64,000 nt of DNA from contig OY811975.1 in assembly GCA_963681505.1 (NCBI GenBank), forward strand, positions 5,509,490 to 5,573,489, written 5' to 3'. Below are positions 41,901 through 51,436 of the stretch, one piece after another. The translations under genes and the position numbers were made by a program. Positions within the stretch are counted from its first letter, which is position 1. Each line of letters begins with the position of its first letter. The stretch is from Eunapius fragilis (Eukaryota; Porifera; Demospongiae; Spongillida; Spongillidae). The notes beneath the pieces were generated by a model. The model saw only the letters and a program-made list of their open reading frames with translations, searched no databases and was not told the origin of the DNA.

Positions 41901-43843
41901 TCAAGTTCAATATGATGATCAATAAAGTACAGAAAGATTATAATTCTTTCTATTATATTCCTCAGGAGATTCAGCAGGAATGTTATATATTAGTAGATAA
42001 AACAACAATATATGTATATGCATGGTCCTTCAGACACAAGCAACAAATGGTTGCTCCAAGTAAGTGTCATAACAACAATAGTCATGCAAAAGAGTGTCTT
42101 TATCTATGCAACCTTTGTGAACATTTAGAAACTGTGACGCATATGCAGAGATAATTATCTTTGGCGTAGCAACTATTTTATTGATCTTTTGAAATTAAAC
42201 TTATTTGGGTGAGGATCAAAATGTTCATTGTAGATCATTTTTAAATGGGAAGGATGGGAGACCAAAATTTCCAGTGGGGACCTTTTTTTTCTTTGAAAAA
42301 AAAATGGTCCCCAGGATCAAAATTACCGGGACCAACATTCTGTTGACAGGTCTAAAAGCAAGGATTATTAAATTCATGAATTTCAAAGGAGGTTTTGTTG
42401 GCCAGACCTTTAGTCAGCCAGGGGGGAGGGAGAAGCTCCCCAGACCCAGAAGGTCGGTATAATATTAATCTGTATAGTTGCATGTAGCAGCTAGCCGTTT
42501 GCTACATTACGATGACGTCATGTGAACCAGCCTTCATTTCACGTTGTCATGCACGGGACTGAAGGGTCATCGATATCAAACTAAACTGAAGGACCATCGA
42601 TATCAAAAATAATAAAGTTGTACAAATGCTGGAACTGCGGGGCTTGTGACCCCCCCTTTCACAGACACTGCTTTGGTACCCTGCTAGAGTGTAATTTAGG
42701 CATCAAATAGATCACTATCTTGTCAGAAGGTTTGTAAGGTGGTGTGGAGCTGCAAAGGCAATACTCTGTTGACTGTCAGAAATGCTATTTGTGCCAGTCG
42801 GATGACAAATGACTCCCAACCATGTTGTCAAGGCAACGATCTATCGCATGCTATTACTGTATGCATGTAACTTCTTTTCGTCTGCCAGAACTACTGACCC
42901 CAATTAATTATAAGTTCTCCCCAGCGAGAAAGTGCATATAAATTTTGAATAGCCTTGCTTGGAATGGCATTATTGCATGGGTGGGTATTTATTGTTAGAA
43001 CTACAATCCGGTAGGGCCAGCTGTGCTGAGCTTTGAGAATATGCATAGTCAGCTACTGACTGACCAGTTGTACATGTATTCATAGCGCAAATGCCAGCTT
43101 AACATTGGAGCCATTACCTCATTATTAATGCACATACATGTAGGGCCAATAATTTAGGAATAGTACAAATTTCGGAATGATGCGTTTGGTAGCAGCTGTA
43201 CATAGTGTGCTTGGGAACATGAATCCATTAAAAAGTAACTGTGTAATGTACCTACATCATTATATCACTAACAATGGTAAATCTGCAAGGACGTTGTTAG
43301 AGAATTTTAGTGTTCCAAATTTTTACTACAGTTCTGAAATGGTTAATTGACTCTACATAACCATGCACATGTGTATGTATTTTCATATCTGCACAATTGT
43401 TACCTTATATGAACATTATTCATGGTCAAAAATATTTAATATCATTCTGGAGGCAAGTCAATGTAGGGATTTAAGGAAATGAGATATTTCTGGAATGTGT
43501 TCTCTATGTGCAAGAGTATGAACTGATCAATACTGTTATTATATTTTTAAGACAGTGATATAACTGTTAGACTAATGAAATTGACTACAATTTTCCTGGT
43601 TCACTCATAATTTGTACTGTTCATTATTTTCTTTTGCCAATAATTGAACAGAAACTGACTGTTTGTGACTTGAAAGCAAAGTTAGCAGAGGCTGGGTGCA
43701 CCGGTGACTATTGGCTACAGTCTGGAGGGAAATCATTGCAAGATGAAAAATATTTGAGTGAATATGTTATTGGTTCCAACTCTGATGTGTTTGTATTTTA
43801 TCGAGTGCACGGAGGTTGCCAGAAATCTAACTATATACCATAA
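29647..43843 (+). CDS. Small ubiquitin-like protein with C-terminal Gly-Gly, copy B
   Basis: Exon 1 is 29,647-29,727 (27 codons, donor GCA|GTTAGT) and exon 2 is 43,652-43,843 (acceptor AATTGAACAG, phase 0), giving 90 residues. It differs from copy A by few substitutions (for example YGIGSN to YVIGSN, GKTLQ to GKSLQ). A CGA-to-TAA difference shortens the tail after Gly-Gly to CQKSNYIP. Both splice sites and the frame are intact although the intron is about 14 kb and now contains an intact hAT element and several retroelement pieces. As for copy A, joining the two exons is inferred from matching phase, fold and gene order. Confidence 0.55.
29913..29990. repeat. (TG)n microsatellite with CGCG tail
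   Basis: A TG run of about 60 bases then CGCGCGCGCG, orthologous in position to 14,946-14,998. Confidence 0.95.
31370..32330 (+). pseudogene. Non-LTR retroelement fragment, 3' part (copy B)
   Basis: Homologous to 16,690-17,700. Readable segments include PNRAQLMPALSNLAASWLSV, FQTVLKWWLGIDMFGG, a Cys pair (RCPSCS) and KPAAFDFTVASLLNQS. Stops and frame changes break it, and it ends in SDLVLDRADD. Confidence 0.65.
32510..34870 (-). pseudogene. Non-LTR retroelement with RT domain, minus strand, decayed
   Basis: The minus-strand pieces in order are: an N-terminal part of the RT region (34,651-34,265), an RT block EDFVMMKIDMRNALKLVSP (near 33,760), the palm/thumb part with ILGAPIG-like text near 33,290, then AWQQAQLSLCRGGLGLRNLA-like text (33,015 downward) and the start of the C-terminal region (NTAQLLSALSPHAAALLSVI at 32,737). 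Many frameshifts and stops make it non-functional. It faces the plus-strand fragment at 31,370-32,330 tail to tail. The part 33,425-34,870 is absent from copy A. Confidence 0.7.
35145..35394. mobile_element. 250-bp MITE with GGGAYRGT-type TIRs
   Basis: The left end GGGATGGTGTCCAGC and the right end, reversed, GGGACAGTTTCCAGC each continue into AATCACCCTT.TGG. Both sides are flanked by ATAT. The terminal GGGACAGTyTCC is shared with the 6-kb palindromic element at 49,713-55,719, suggesting one transposase family. Confidence 0.75.
35425..36880 (+). pseudogene. Non-LTR retroelement RT fragment, plus strand, interrupted by hAT
   Basis: The RT blocks GDTLGPLLFSLVLNILVESI and HAWYMDDGVLASP (YxDD catalytic core) are readable, followed by ILGVTIGDLDCCSSF, FFDDDIRRAYKQC and a Cys/His patch (SALDHLGHHAVT) with stops between. 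The block order is that of one element read 5' to 3'. From about 36,700 the Ser/Pro-rich linker of the N-terminal zinc-finger region appears, so pieces are joined out of order. The hAT element at 36,883 splits that region; its other half resumes at 40,687. Confidence 0.7.
36883..40681 (+). mobile_element. 3.8-kb hAT DNA transposon, apparently complete
   Basis: The TIRs are CAGAGGTGGATACAGG and, reversed, CAGGGGCGGATACAGG. Flanks are ATCGT (36,878-36,882) and ATCAT (40,682-40,686). The orthologous uninterrupted site in copy A is a single ATCGT at 19,020-19,024. A 5-bp duplication is shorter than the usual 8 bp and characterises only some hAT groups. The element encodes a four-exon transposase and shows no internal decay, so it is the youngest-looking autonomous element in the window. 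Confidence 0.9.
37136..40029 (+). CDS. hAT transposase (DUF4371 / ZMYM1-like), four exons
   Basis: The exons are 37,136-37,250, 37,319-37,378, 37,430-37,522 and 37,712-40,029. All three introns are phase 1. The second intron has a GC donor (CTAG|GCAAGT). The product is 861 residues with no internal stop. A TTF-type zinc-finger region lies around residues 150-220 (HKWLVYSPSQQGGFCKYCVL). The catalytic core includes IIADEVTGKYDNKE (Asp near 361), KCRGQAYDGAAAMSS (Asp near 427), YTHCRSHVLNL and CRTRWVERH. The C-terminal hAT dimerisation region has SSCEAERSFSGYRRVKSYIR. It acts as a cut-and-paste transposase in the nucleus. The last exon alone is a long open frame; the three small exons are supported by phase and splice signals. 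The upstream ATG at 37,136 was chosen because it starts the in-phase chain. Confidence 0.88.
40643..41667 (+). pseudogene. Retroelement N-terminal zinc-finger remnant and shared intron sequence
   Basis: 40,687-40,924 reads GCPVHIAPSMWHNHMTLHAK and LVCPSCSQLVANSRHASHLH, matching 19,025-19,260 of copy A. The rest matches 19,261-19,970 and contains a poly-G run (about 41,153-41,177) just after a hAT-like terminus at 41,126. Confidence 0.6.
41966..42154 (+). CDS. Candidate Cys/His-rich exon, copy B
   Basis: Counterpart of 22,267-22,461, with acceptor ATTCCTCAG and 62 codons. The segment KCHNNNSHAKECLYLCNLCE is conserved, while upstream residues differ through indels that keep the frame open. The function is unknown. 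Confidence 0.25.
   Translation, partial: EIQQECYILVDKTTIYVYAWSFRHKQQMVAPSKCHNNNSHAKECLYLCNLCEHLETVTHMQR
42190..43640. other. Intron sequence of Ubl-B, no gene recognised
   Basis: Closely follows 22,500-23,920 of copy A with scattered substitutions and small indels. Confidence 0.5.
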
Positions 43844-44639
43844 ATGAAAGTGGACTCCAATCAATTCAGATAGAAATATGCAGATCCTCCCGTGAATAGA
43901 ATGGTTACTGACTGATTCAAATGTACATACTGAAATGTATACATTCGTATGTTCTTCAGTAACTCACTATCAAACATGTGTTTGTGTAGGCCAGTCCCAC
44001 CATTAACATAGGGACAAAGGTGTTTGAAATGCTAGAGCAAATTGCAACAATTTTCTACAAGTTTACATCACATTCACGGCTGTCCTGGGTTGGACAATAG
44101 GTTTGATATTGAGTACTTATACGGTCGTGGGAATGAGAAAGAAAGATTCAAGCCTTGTTGTTGACTAGGTTATATTTCATATTACCTTGGCATTAAAATC
44201 ATAAAACTATAACACATATCCACTTCAACACCCAAAATGCAGTTTTCTTTCACCCCTTTCTATTCTCCTTACTTGTGAAATAAAAATGCATGCTGTTTAC
44301 AAAGCCCCATGTGACTCAACTGAGAACGTGTTGGAGGCGATTAATACTGATAACAATCTGAACTGGCAATCCCCAGAGACTACTCATATTCTTCCTTCAT
44401 CGCCACACATAGAGGCACCGAAATTATACACTGAACAGAGCATGCAGCCCTTTATTTTTTCACTTCAAAAGCTTAGCTTGTTTATAAATACAATACTTTG
44501 AATTCATGATTATATGAATCATCGGTAATGATGTCACAGGCAAGGATAGATTGGCTACTGCTAAAAGGAAGAAAAAGTAAATCCTGTTGATCAGTACAAG
44601 GATTTTAGTACTACCTTACAAGCAGCATTTTGGTGCTCA

Positions 44640-44890
44640 CAGCAAAAAAAGACCGCGAATCAATTTTTGATTTCATAAGTGATTTCGCAGTTGTCGCTTG
44701 TGATTTGCAATTGATTCTCACATTGGGAAATCACGCTATGATTCTTCAATTGATTAAAAATCACGTAATGATTTTGCAATGATATACAAATCAAGCGTTG
44801 ATTTTCCAAGTGAAACTGAATCAATTGATGAATCCTGTTTTGATTTTATAGGTGATTTTATAGGTGATTTTTCAAATGATTTTTTTAATA
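44640..44890. repeat. Left subterminal repeat array
   Basis: More than a dozen copies of TGATTT, AATCAA or ATTGATT in both orientations follow the TIR. The mirror array is at about 49,265-49,555. Such arrays are transposase-binding regions in CACTA elements (family knowledge); the role here is inferred. Confidence 0.7.
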
Positions 44891-45058
44891 CATGTATTTT
44901 GAAGGAAGTAGGCCTACAAGTATAAATTAGCAGGTTTTGCAGCTGATAGGAGAGCGCCATATGCTCAAAGCGTGACTGTTTTAAATGCATCCCTCTTAAG
45001 CTGTACATGTACCGTATCCTAAAGTCTGTGCGTGGGTGGTACACAAAATGGCCGCAGT

Positions 45059-45072
45059 CAGAGGCGGATCCA

Positions 45073-45104
<32 letters not shown>

Positions 45105-45457
45105 GGGGTTTGGGGGTTGCAACCCCCCCTTTCATATATGGCAACGCCCCCTCTTCTGCTAAACAGCCCCTCTCCCTTCCCCGCTTTTTGTATCGGGCCT
45201 GAAGCGCCGGACAGCACCCCCCCCCCCCCCCCCCCCTCCTCCGCTTTTCGTATCGGGCCTTAAATGGAAGGCCCCCCCCTCCCCCCGCTTCTCGTATCGG
45301 GCCTGCATGAAGGGAAGCACCCCCCCCCCCCCCCCCCCCCCCCCCCCGCTTTTCGTGTCGGGTCTAAAGCGGACAGCACACTCCCCCCCCCCCCCCCCCC
45401 GCATTTCGTATCGCAGGTCTCAACCCCCCCTTTAGGAAAACCCTGTATCCGCCCCTG
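45059..45457. mobile_element. hAT-type MITE with poly-G/poly-C interior
   Basis: The ends CAGAGGCGGATCCAGG and, reversed, CAGGGGCGGATACAGG nearly equal the TIRs of the intact hAT at 36,883. The interior is a long G run (about 45,074-45,103) and then four or five units of roughly 60 bases. Each unit contains CTTTTCGTATCGGGCCT followed by a long C run. No certain target duplication was found. It is inserted in the CACAG element. Confidence 0.7.
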
Positions 45458-46151
45458 GGCCAGTAATGTACATGTAGGCGGCATTACGGGCGGTGTTACG
45501 GTTATACGAGCCGAGGTTTGAGCGCGCGCGAATCCATCCATACAATTCGAACTTAGTGGCGTCCTGGCTGTCTTTTACCGGGGGGATAGGGGGCAAGAAC
45601 CATAAATGGCGCCCGTTATATTTAATAGTCAGTCAAAGTTATTAATATTTAATTTAATTTGGGCATTGTGTTCCATGGGCGCCACGGTGGTCCAGACGCG
45701 GACATTAAGTTGTATAATTAGAACGTATAGTTCTATTGCGGTATACGTAATCGTACATTCATATTTTCGTCGAAAAAAAACGGCTGTCTTTCCATGCTTA
45801 TAGTTCATTCGCACAACGACCAAATGCCAAAAGAATTATATGAACCTATTCACAAAGTAGTGCGATCATAAACTAATTCAAATCCGCATTTAAAAAGTAC
45901 CCTCTTGATAAATCAGAAGTCCCGCGCATTGGTGTACCGTAAAGACAGCCATTTTGGTGACTTACTTGGAGAGGCTATTTGCTTCCAATCCGCCAGAGGG
46001 TTCGAGCTGTCTTTATTAGCATTCATTCAGTGGTCCAGGTACAGTCTCTTAAGCATGTTTTTTTTTGTGGCCATTGCTTTCTTGACCTCTCTTTTATGCC
46101 ATCAAACCACACGGACAACTTGAATAGTGTGCCCACACAAATCAAGGATGC

Positions 46152-47665
46152 AAGGTGACCCTGTTATGCGATCTGAGCAGTCATTGCGGTTTCAAGATAA
46201 AGAAAGCAAAGGGAATAGTGAAGGCTAAACGTGTATTTGACTGCGCTCCGCATGCAGTCGATTTGCAAAGGGCCTTTGGCATTGATATTACCAACGACCT
46301 GCAAATGAGCCTCCCAAATACTTTCTGTAGGCCATGTTACCAATCAATGGAACATGCTGTTAAGGCAATAGAAGCTAACTTGGTTTCAAGATGCATGGTA
46401 AAAGTTTATGACTGGTCTAAGCATGCTGCCAACAATTGCAAGGTAAACATTGTAACTCCATCACCAGCCAAACACTTTACACATATGCATATATATATTC
46501 ATATGCAGGAGTGCACATCATACAGATAATGTTGCTAAGCAGGTATCCTGCAAAACAATCCATGGACATAGCACAAACCAAGAACCTTATCCAACACATT
46601 GAGCAGATTGCCCCCACAAAAACTCATCTCTTCCAACGAACATCCAGCAGTATCTGCCAACCAAGTCCTTTCTGTTGCTGAAATGCTGTTATGTGCCATA
46701 TGCCAGAAGACTCTTGATCAACCAATACAGCTGTCGTGTGATACTCTGGTGTGTACAGGATGTTTGGTACAGCAACTAACAGCTTCTGCACAGACATTCT
46801 GCCCTTTCTATTCTCCACCACATCAACTGACGCCGGAGAAGACCATCAAACCAGCATCACAGATGATACTAAGGTTGCTGCAAGATGTACTGGTGAAATG
46901 CATGACACGCAAACGAGATGGGGCATTCATTGGAAATCATGTCAACAGGGCACTACAGGTAGTAATTTATACAAACCAGTATCAAAATCTCCATTTCTTA
47001 CTGTTGTAGCCATCAAACATAGCAACTCTGTGCTCTTCAGTGTAAAAAACTGCTGAACAATGCCCAGCCCTTATGGAGAATGCAACTGTGTGAGAAGTTC
47101 ACCACATTGGTTATTAAGTTTGCAACGTGCCATCACCTGTACAATGGAGGAATCATGTCAAAAAAAAGAAGATAACACTCGACTAGGTAATTCCTTATGT
47201 ACCTAAAGTGTGACATTTTCATTTTATACACAGACCTATCGATTAGGGAATTTATGATGCTTTCACTGCAGCCTTTCCAACAGTACGTCGAACAGTGAAA
47301 TGCACCTGCTTGAGGATCATGCTACAGAACTAGTAGAGGCAACCAAAATGGGATTTGTCAGTATGGGCGAGCAAGGAGCTGAAGCCATCCATGCACAGTT
47401 TAATTCCCTGATGATGACTGACAGCTGCATTCACAGTGTATCCAGTGATGATTCCATTCCTTGGTATGGGTACTGACCAGCTAGAAGAGAGCAAAGTTGG
47501 TGAACCCAGGACAGGTGATAGTGTGAAGTTTGAAGGTGAGGATGGATTCCAAACAAGGTGGAAAGGCTCAAAAGAGTCATGCAGGAGCATTTTCTGAACT
47601 TGTCACCACAATTACGGTCCCTTCGACCTCCACAAGCCAAAAGGAAAAAAAAAACTAGTCCGTTG
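46152..47665 (+). pseudogene. RAG1 N-terminal-region-like transposon gene, broken
   Basis: Segment 1 (about 46,152-46,442, donor AAG|GTAAAC) reads CGFKIKKAKGIVKAKRVFD, FGIDITNDLQ, then TFCRPCYQSMEHAVKA and VYDWSKHAANNCK. This follows the order of the RAG1 N-terminal zinc-binding region. Segment 2 (46,560-46,980) has HIEQIAPTKTHLF in one frame, then in another LLCAICQKTLDQPIQLSCDT followed by LVCTGCLVQQL and FCPF. This resembles the RAG1 RING and following zinc finger, but without its central His and last Cys. Segment 3 (47,300-47,476) reads MHLLEDHATELVEATKMGFV and GEQGAEAIHAQFN. Segment 4 (47,558-47,665) has RLKRVMQEHFLNLSPQLRSL plus a basic end. Frame changes, and the apparent absence of the large central region between segments 2 and 3, make it a pseudogene. 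The homology comes from motif memory and needs a profile search. Confidence 0.6.
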
Positions 47666-47669
47666 AGCA

Positions 47670-48480
47670 CACCCGTACCATTAATTAAATGTATAACATG
47701 GCGGCAGTTTACAGGGCTTTCGCGAGTGGTTTATCAAGCCACTAAAGCAATGGCCATCTAAGAAAATACAAAAATATTGTAGCTCGCCTTGTCTATGAAG
47801 TGCACACAAAGGCTTTAGCCGTTCCCTCTGGCGGATAGTTCAGTCCAAGACCTTTTCTGAACCCTACCGCAATCGTATAGGCGAGTCTCCAGCAACAAAT
47901 CCGAACGCAAAGAAACTGTTGTACCAAGTTGTTGACATCTTTTGGTAGAGCATGGAATGCTAATACTAACCTTATCCTTGTTATAAGTGCCACGTGAAGC
48001 AGTAACAAAGTGCGAAGCCGTAAACAAAGGCATGTGGTAACTAAGGACTTAATGGTGTCGTTGCTAGGTAATTAACAATTCATTGCAGGCGTAGGTTATT
48101 GTCCACCTTTTCAATGCAACGTAACCCCCGTGGCGCTGAGGTAGCAAATTTAAGCACCCGAAGAAAGAAGGATCATATTCGCTAAAGGAGTGTAAGCAAT
48201 TGGACTTAATTGTATTGCTGGCAAGCATATCGCTGCAATTTTATTCCTATTGATGCACACCAAACGTGGCTGATCAAATTTTGCAACCGCACCTTGTAAG
48301 TCGCATGTATCTGTGTGTGTGAGTGTAGGTGTAAGTGTGTATGGGTGTGTGCGCGCGCGCGTGTGGTGCATGATTGCATGTCTGTTATACCCAGAGCTAA
48401 ACCAATCTGTCCTCAACCAAAACCCAGCAAAAGGTTCAACTTCCTGGCCAAGACACTTAGAGATGATCTGGCACGGGCAA
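47670..48480. other. Interior of the CACAG element, no gene recognised
   Basis: No convincing frame is seen. TG-rich text and a CGCGCGCG block lie at 48,310-48,365. Confidence 0.5.
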
Positions 48481-48945
48481 ACTTTGCCAAGATCTTGGGC
48501 TCCTGGGCAAGATCTTGTCCTCCCAGCAAGATCGTGGCCTTATGGGCAAGATCTTGAACATCTTGCCCAAGACACTTGGACAAGAACTTTTTGCTGGGTA
48601 AAGGTAGGCCATTTTTGTCTGCTAGAGCTAAGCCATTTTGTGTCAGCTACCTGGAGGTAAGCCATTGTGTGTCAGCAAGCCAGACGTAAGCCATTTTGTA
48701 TCAGCAAGCCAGAGGTAAGCCATTGTTTGTCAGCTACCCAGAGGTAAGCCATTGTGTGCCAGCTACCCAGAGGTAAGCCATTGTGTCAGCAAGCCAGAGG
48801 TAAGTCATTGTGTGTCAGCTACCCAGAGGTAAGCCATTGTGTCAGCAAGCCAGAGGTAAGCCATTATGTCAGCAAGCCAGAGGTAAGCTATTGTGTGTCA
48901 GCTACCCAGAGGTAAGTCATTTTGTGCCAGCTACCTAGAGGATTT
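48440..48945. repeat. Two adjacent short tandem arrays
   Basis: 48,470-48,595 repeats GGGCAAGATCTTG-like words. 48,600-48,945 holds about eleven units of 27-33 bases built on AGGTAAGCCATTGTGTCAGC, alternating CAAGCCAG and TACCCAG ends. Each unit contains AGGTAAG, a perfect splice-donor consensus, so the array is a string of potential donor sites. Confidence 0.8.
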
Positions 48946-48949
48946 TGAT

Positions 48950-49230
48950 GTTGAGTCCATTCAAAAGCTCCGTGCTTCAGTACCAACAGTGCCACTACCA
49001 CTACCAGAGACCTCGAGCTCTTTGGGCGCCGGCTTGGATGAATCAAGTGAAGGCCATGCATGAGCATGCGCAAGAAGAATGGATCCGGACAATGTACCAA
49101 ACGAAACGGCTGTGCTGAGCATTAAAAGGGCAAGAGCGTCTTGTGGAGTTGGAGGGACAAGCCATGAGATTCCTCACCACTCACCAGAACCTGCTCATCC
49201 TTCAAGCAACCTTAGCTCTGATGCGGACTG
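48950..49230 (+). pseudogene. Decayed coding segment in the CACAG element
   Basis: A frame reads PAWMNQVKAMHEHAQEEWIR, a stop, then ALKGQERLVELEGQAMRFLT and NLLILQATLALMRTD. It is amphipathic and helix-like with one in-frame TGA. This could be the last exon of a second element gene. The function is unknown. Confidence 0.35.
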
Positions 49231-51360
49231 ACCCATCTTTCTCTTTGTCTCATTCTAATGTTTAACTTGTGATCATATAATAATCATTTGAGAAATCACT
49301 TATGAAATCATGCGCTTGATTCTACACAGGATTCACTATACTAAAATCGTGTGCAAAATCACTTATTGATTTTTTGTGGATTTTACAATGGATACTACAA
49401 TTGATTCGTAAAATAATCAATTGATAAATACACTGCGTGATTTCTACGTGATTTTCCAATAGATTTTCAATTGATTTAACTGTTAAATCAGTCATTGATT
49501 TCGCGCGTGATTCCGAATAACAAATCAATTGATGAATCAATGCTTGATTCGCGGTCTTTTTTTGCTGTGGCTTTATGCTGATGTTTATCCATCTCACTTT
49601 AGTAGCATGGCAGCTTTAAGCACGTGATAAACAAAACTTCTCCAGATGCCATTTTAGGAGCACTCTTGTGAGTATATATATATATATATATATATATTAT
49701 GTATATATATATGGGACAGTCTCCGAGAAAATGGCCCTTCGCTATATAATTTTAAAGTTATAAAAATGACTCACGTTTGAATCGCTATAACTTCGTAACG
49801 GTACACGCCATTGACTTCCTATTTTCAGTACTTCATACTACACCATTTCTGTAAGGTAAAATAGATTTTGGAGTCTTGCATTAGCTTCGTGCCAGTGTTG
49901 CAACGTCCGATACCCCTTGGGGTTCAAACTGGCTATATCTTTCGGCAGGACGTCTCAATTAACTTCAAATTCGGTTTATACGCAGAGGGGTCCTGTACCT
50001 ATCGATGTGCCCTGTTCGTTAATTTTTACTTAATCCGTTACGGAGATACAGCTGTGCAAAGTAATTGCACATTTTTCGTTCATTCCGCGCCATTAACCTA
50101 GTACAACATGGTTCCCGCTACTCCGAGCACATAATAACCTCCCGTGCCCATGCCACTGTATTAACCTGTACAACTGAAGTACCACCGTTCTTACAAACGT
50201 CAGTGGTTCTCTTCTATAATGGACAAGATCCGTTAAGCGATCGAAACGTGTGGGATTCAGCTACCGTCACCATACAAAAAACACGGTACGTACTACCAGT
50301 ACCGATACGCGCGCACAACATTATGTAGAAATCGTGTCCCTGTCGTTTCGGTCATACTCTTTGGGTGCCACTCATTGCGTGGCCATTCATAGGCTTACAA
50401 CCTATACGTCAGAGCCATGATATATATAATGCACGGTGTATCAGCTAGGCTATGGCATGGGAGAGGCGTGGTCGAGTTAAAGACACATGCAGCGCAGCTA
50501 GGCTGGAACACATGTAACCCTTCCTTATTGTCGGGATTTGCGTTCTGCTGGCACATAAATTTAAACGCCCACCGTTTTTCATTTCATCTTCATGGCTGGC
50601 ACACACACCCATGAACCAACACATACACACGTCTAACGTCACACTTATACACACTCTTTCCACTATTCTTTTCCCCTTGCTGTACACCCTTTAAATTGTT
50701 ATGCGCTACATGGATTCACTTATAAGCTTTGATTAGTTGAACTTTTTTTCTATGTCTTTCGGTTACAGTCCTACTATACAACCCTCTTTCTCAACTATTT
50801 GTATTCTGACTGATGTGTTTTTCACGTGTGTAACTGGATTGCATAGTGGTATAGGAGCATGGAGGCTATGGGGGCAAAGCCCCAACAATTTTTTCAGAGG
50901 AAGGCCCACCTCCCAACTCCTCCCCCCATTGGTTGTATGTGCTGGATAAATGTGTTGTATGTACTGGACTATTTGTTCCTGTCTCACAGTACCTGCCACA
51001 TCATGACGTACCATGCCTCATGTCCCATATTCCATTACATGCATCCATTTACACACTCACAAACTCATATATACACAACACTCACAACTACATGTATCCC
51101 ATGCCAATCACTATATATGCTGAAGCTCTGAATGTGTACCATTGAGAGGTTTAAAAAGACGTAGGTCTTACTATTTTTTACCATCCTTTGTTATACCAGG
51201 GCTCTGATCTTTGTCTTTTGGGATAAAGCAGGAATAATATTCCTGCCGGGCTTATATACAAAAGTAGGTCTACTAAAGTCCCTCTTACAGAGTGGTAGAT
51301 CTACAAGTAATATCACAAAAGATAAATAGCACAGATTCCTAGAAGGGGCCCATGTATAAT

Positions 51361-51372
51361 GCTATACATACA

Positions 51373-51404
<32 letters not shown>

Positions 51405-51436
51405 TACACACACACACACGCACACACACACACACA
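51361..51436. repeat. (CA)n microsatellite in the left arm
   Basis: A long CA tract. The matching place in the right arm (about 54,025-54,050) has only a short GT tract, so the arms differ here by slippage. Confidence 0.9.

Larger units (their letters stand above)
44638..49569 (+). mobile_element. 4.9-kb CACAG-terminated element carrying a RAG1-N-like gene, copy B only
   Basis: Perfect 26-bp TIRs begin CACAGCAAAAAAAGACCGCG. The subterminal 230-300 bases on both sides are packed with AATCAA/TTGATT and TGATTTT words. This is the subterminal-repeat architecture typical of CACTA/EnSpm elements. GCT flanks both ends (44,635-44,637 and 49,570-49,572). Copy A has GCT once at 24,976-24,978 in otherwise matching sequence, except for an extra GGT on the left in B. 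A CAC terminus, a 3-bp duplication and subterminal repeats favour the CMC group. Inside are a hAT-type MITE, a broken gene and a minisatellite, so this copy is probably non-autonomous. Confidence 0.8.

Noticed and set aside
45059-45541. Pro- and Gly-rich frames
   Set aside because: Translations of the homopolymer C/G runs of a hAT-type MITE.
48600-48945. CRISPR-like regularly spaced repeat
   Set aside because: Units are directly abutting and variable with no unique spacers; a eukaryotic minisatellite.
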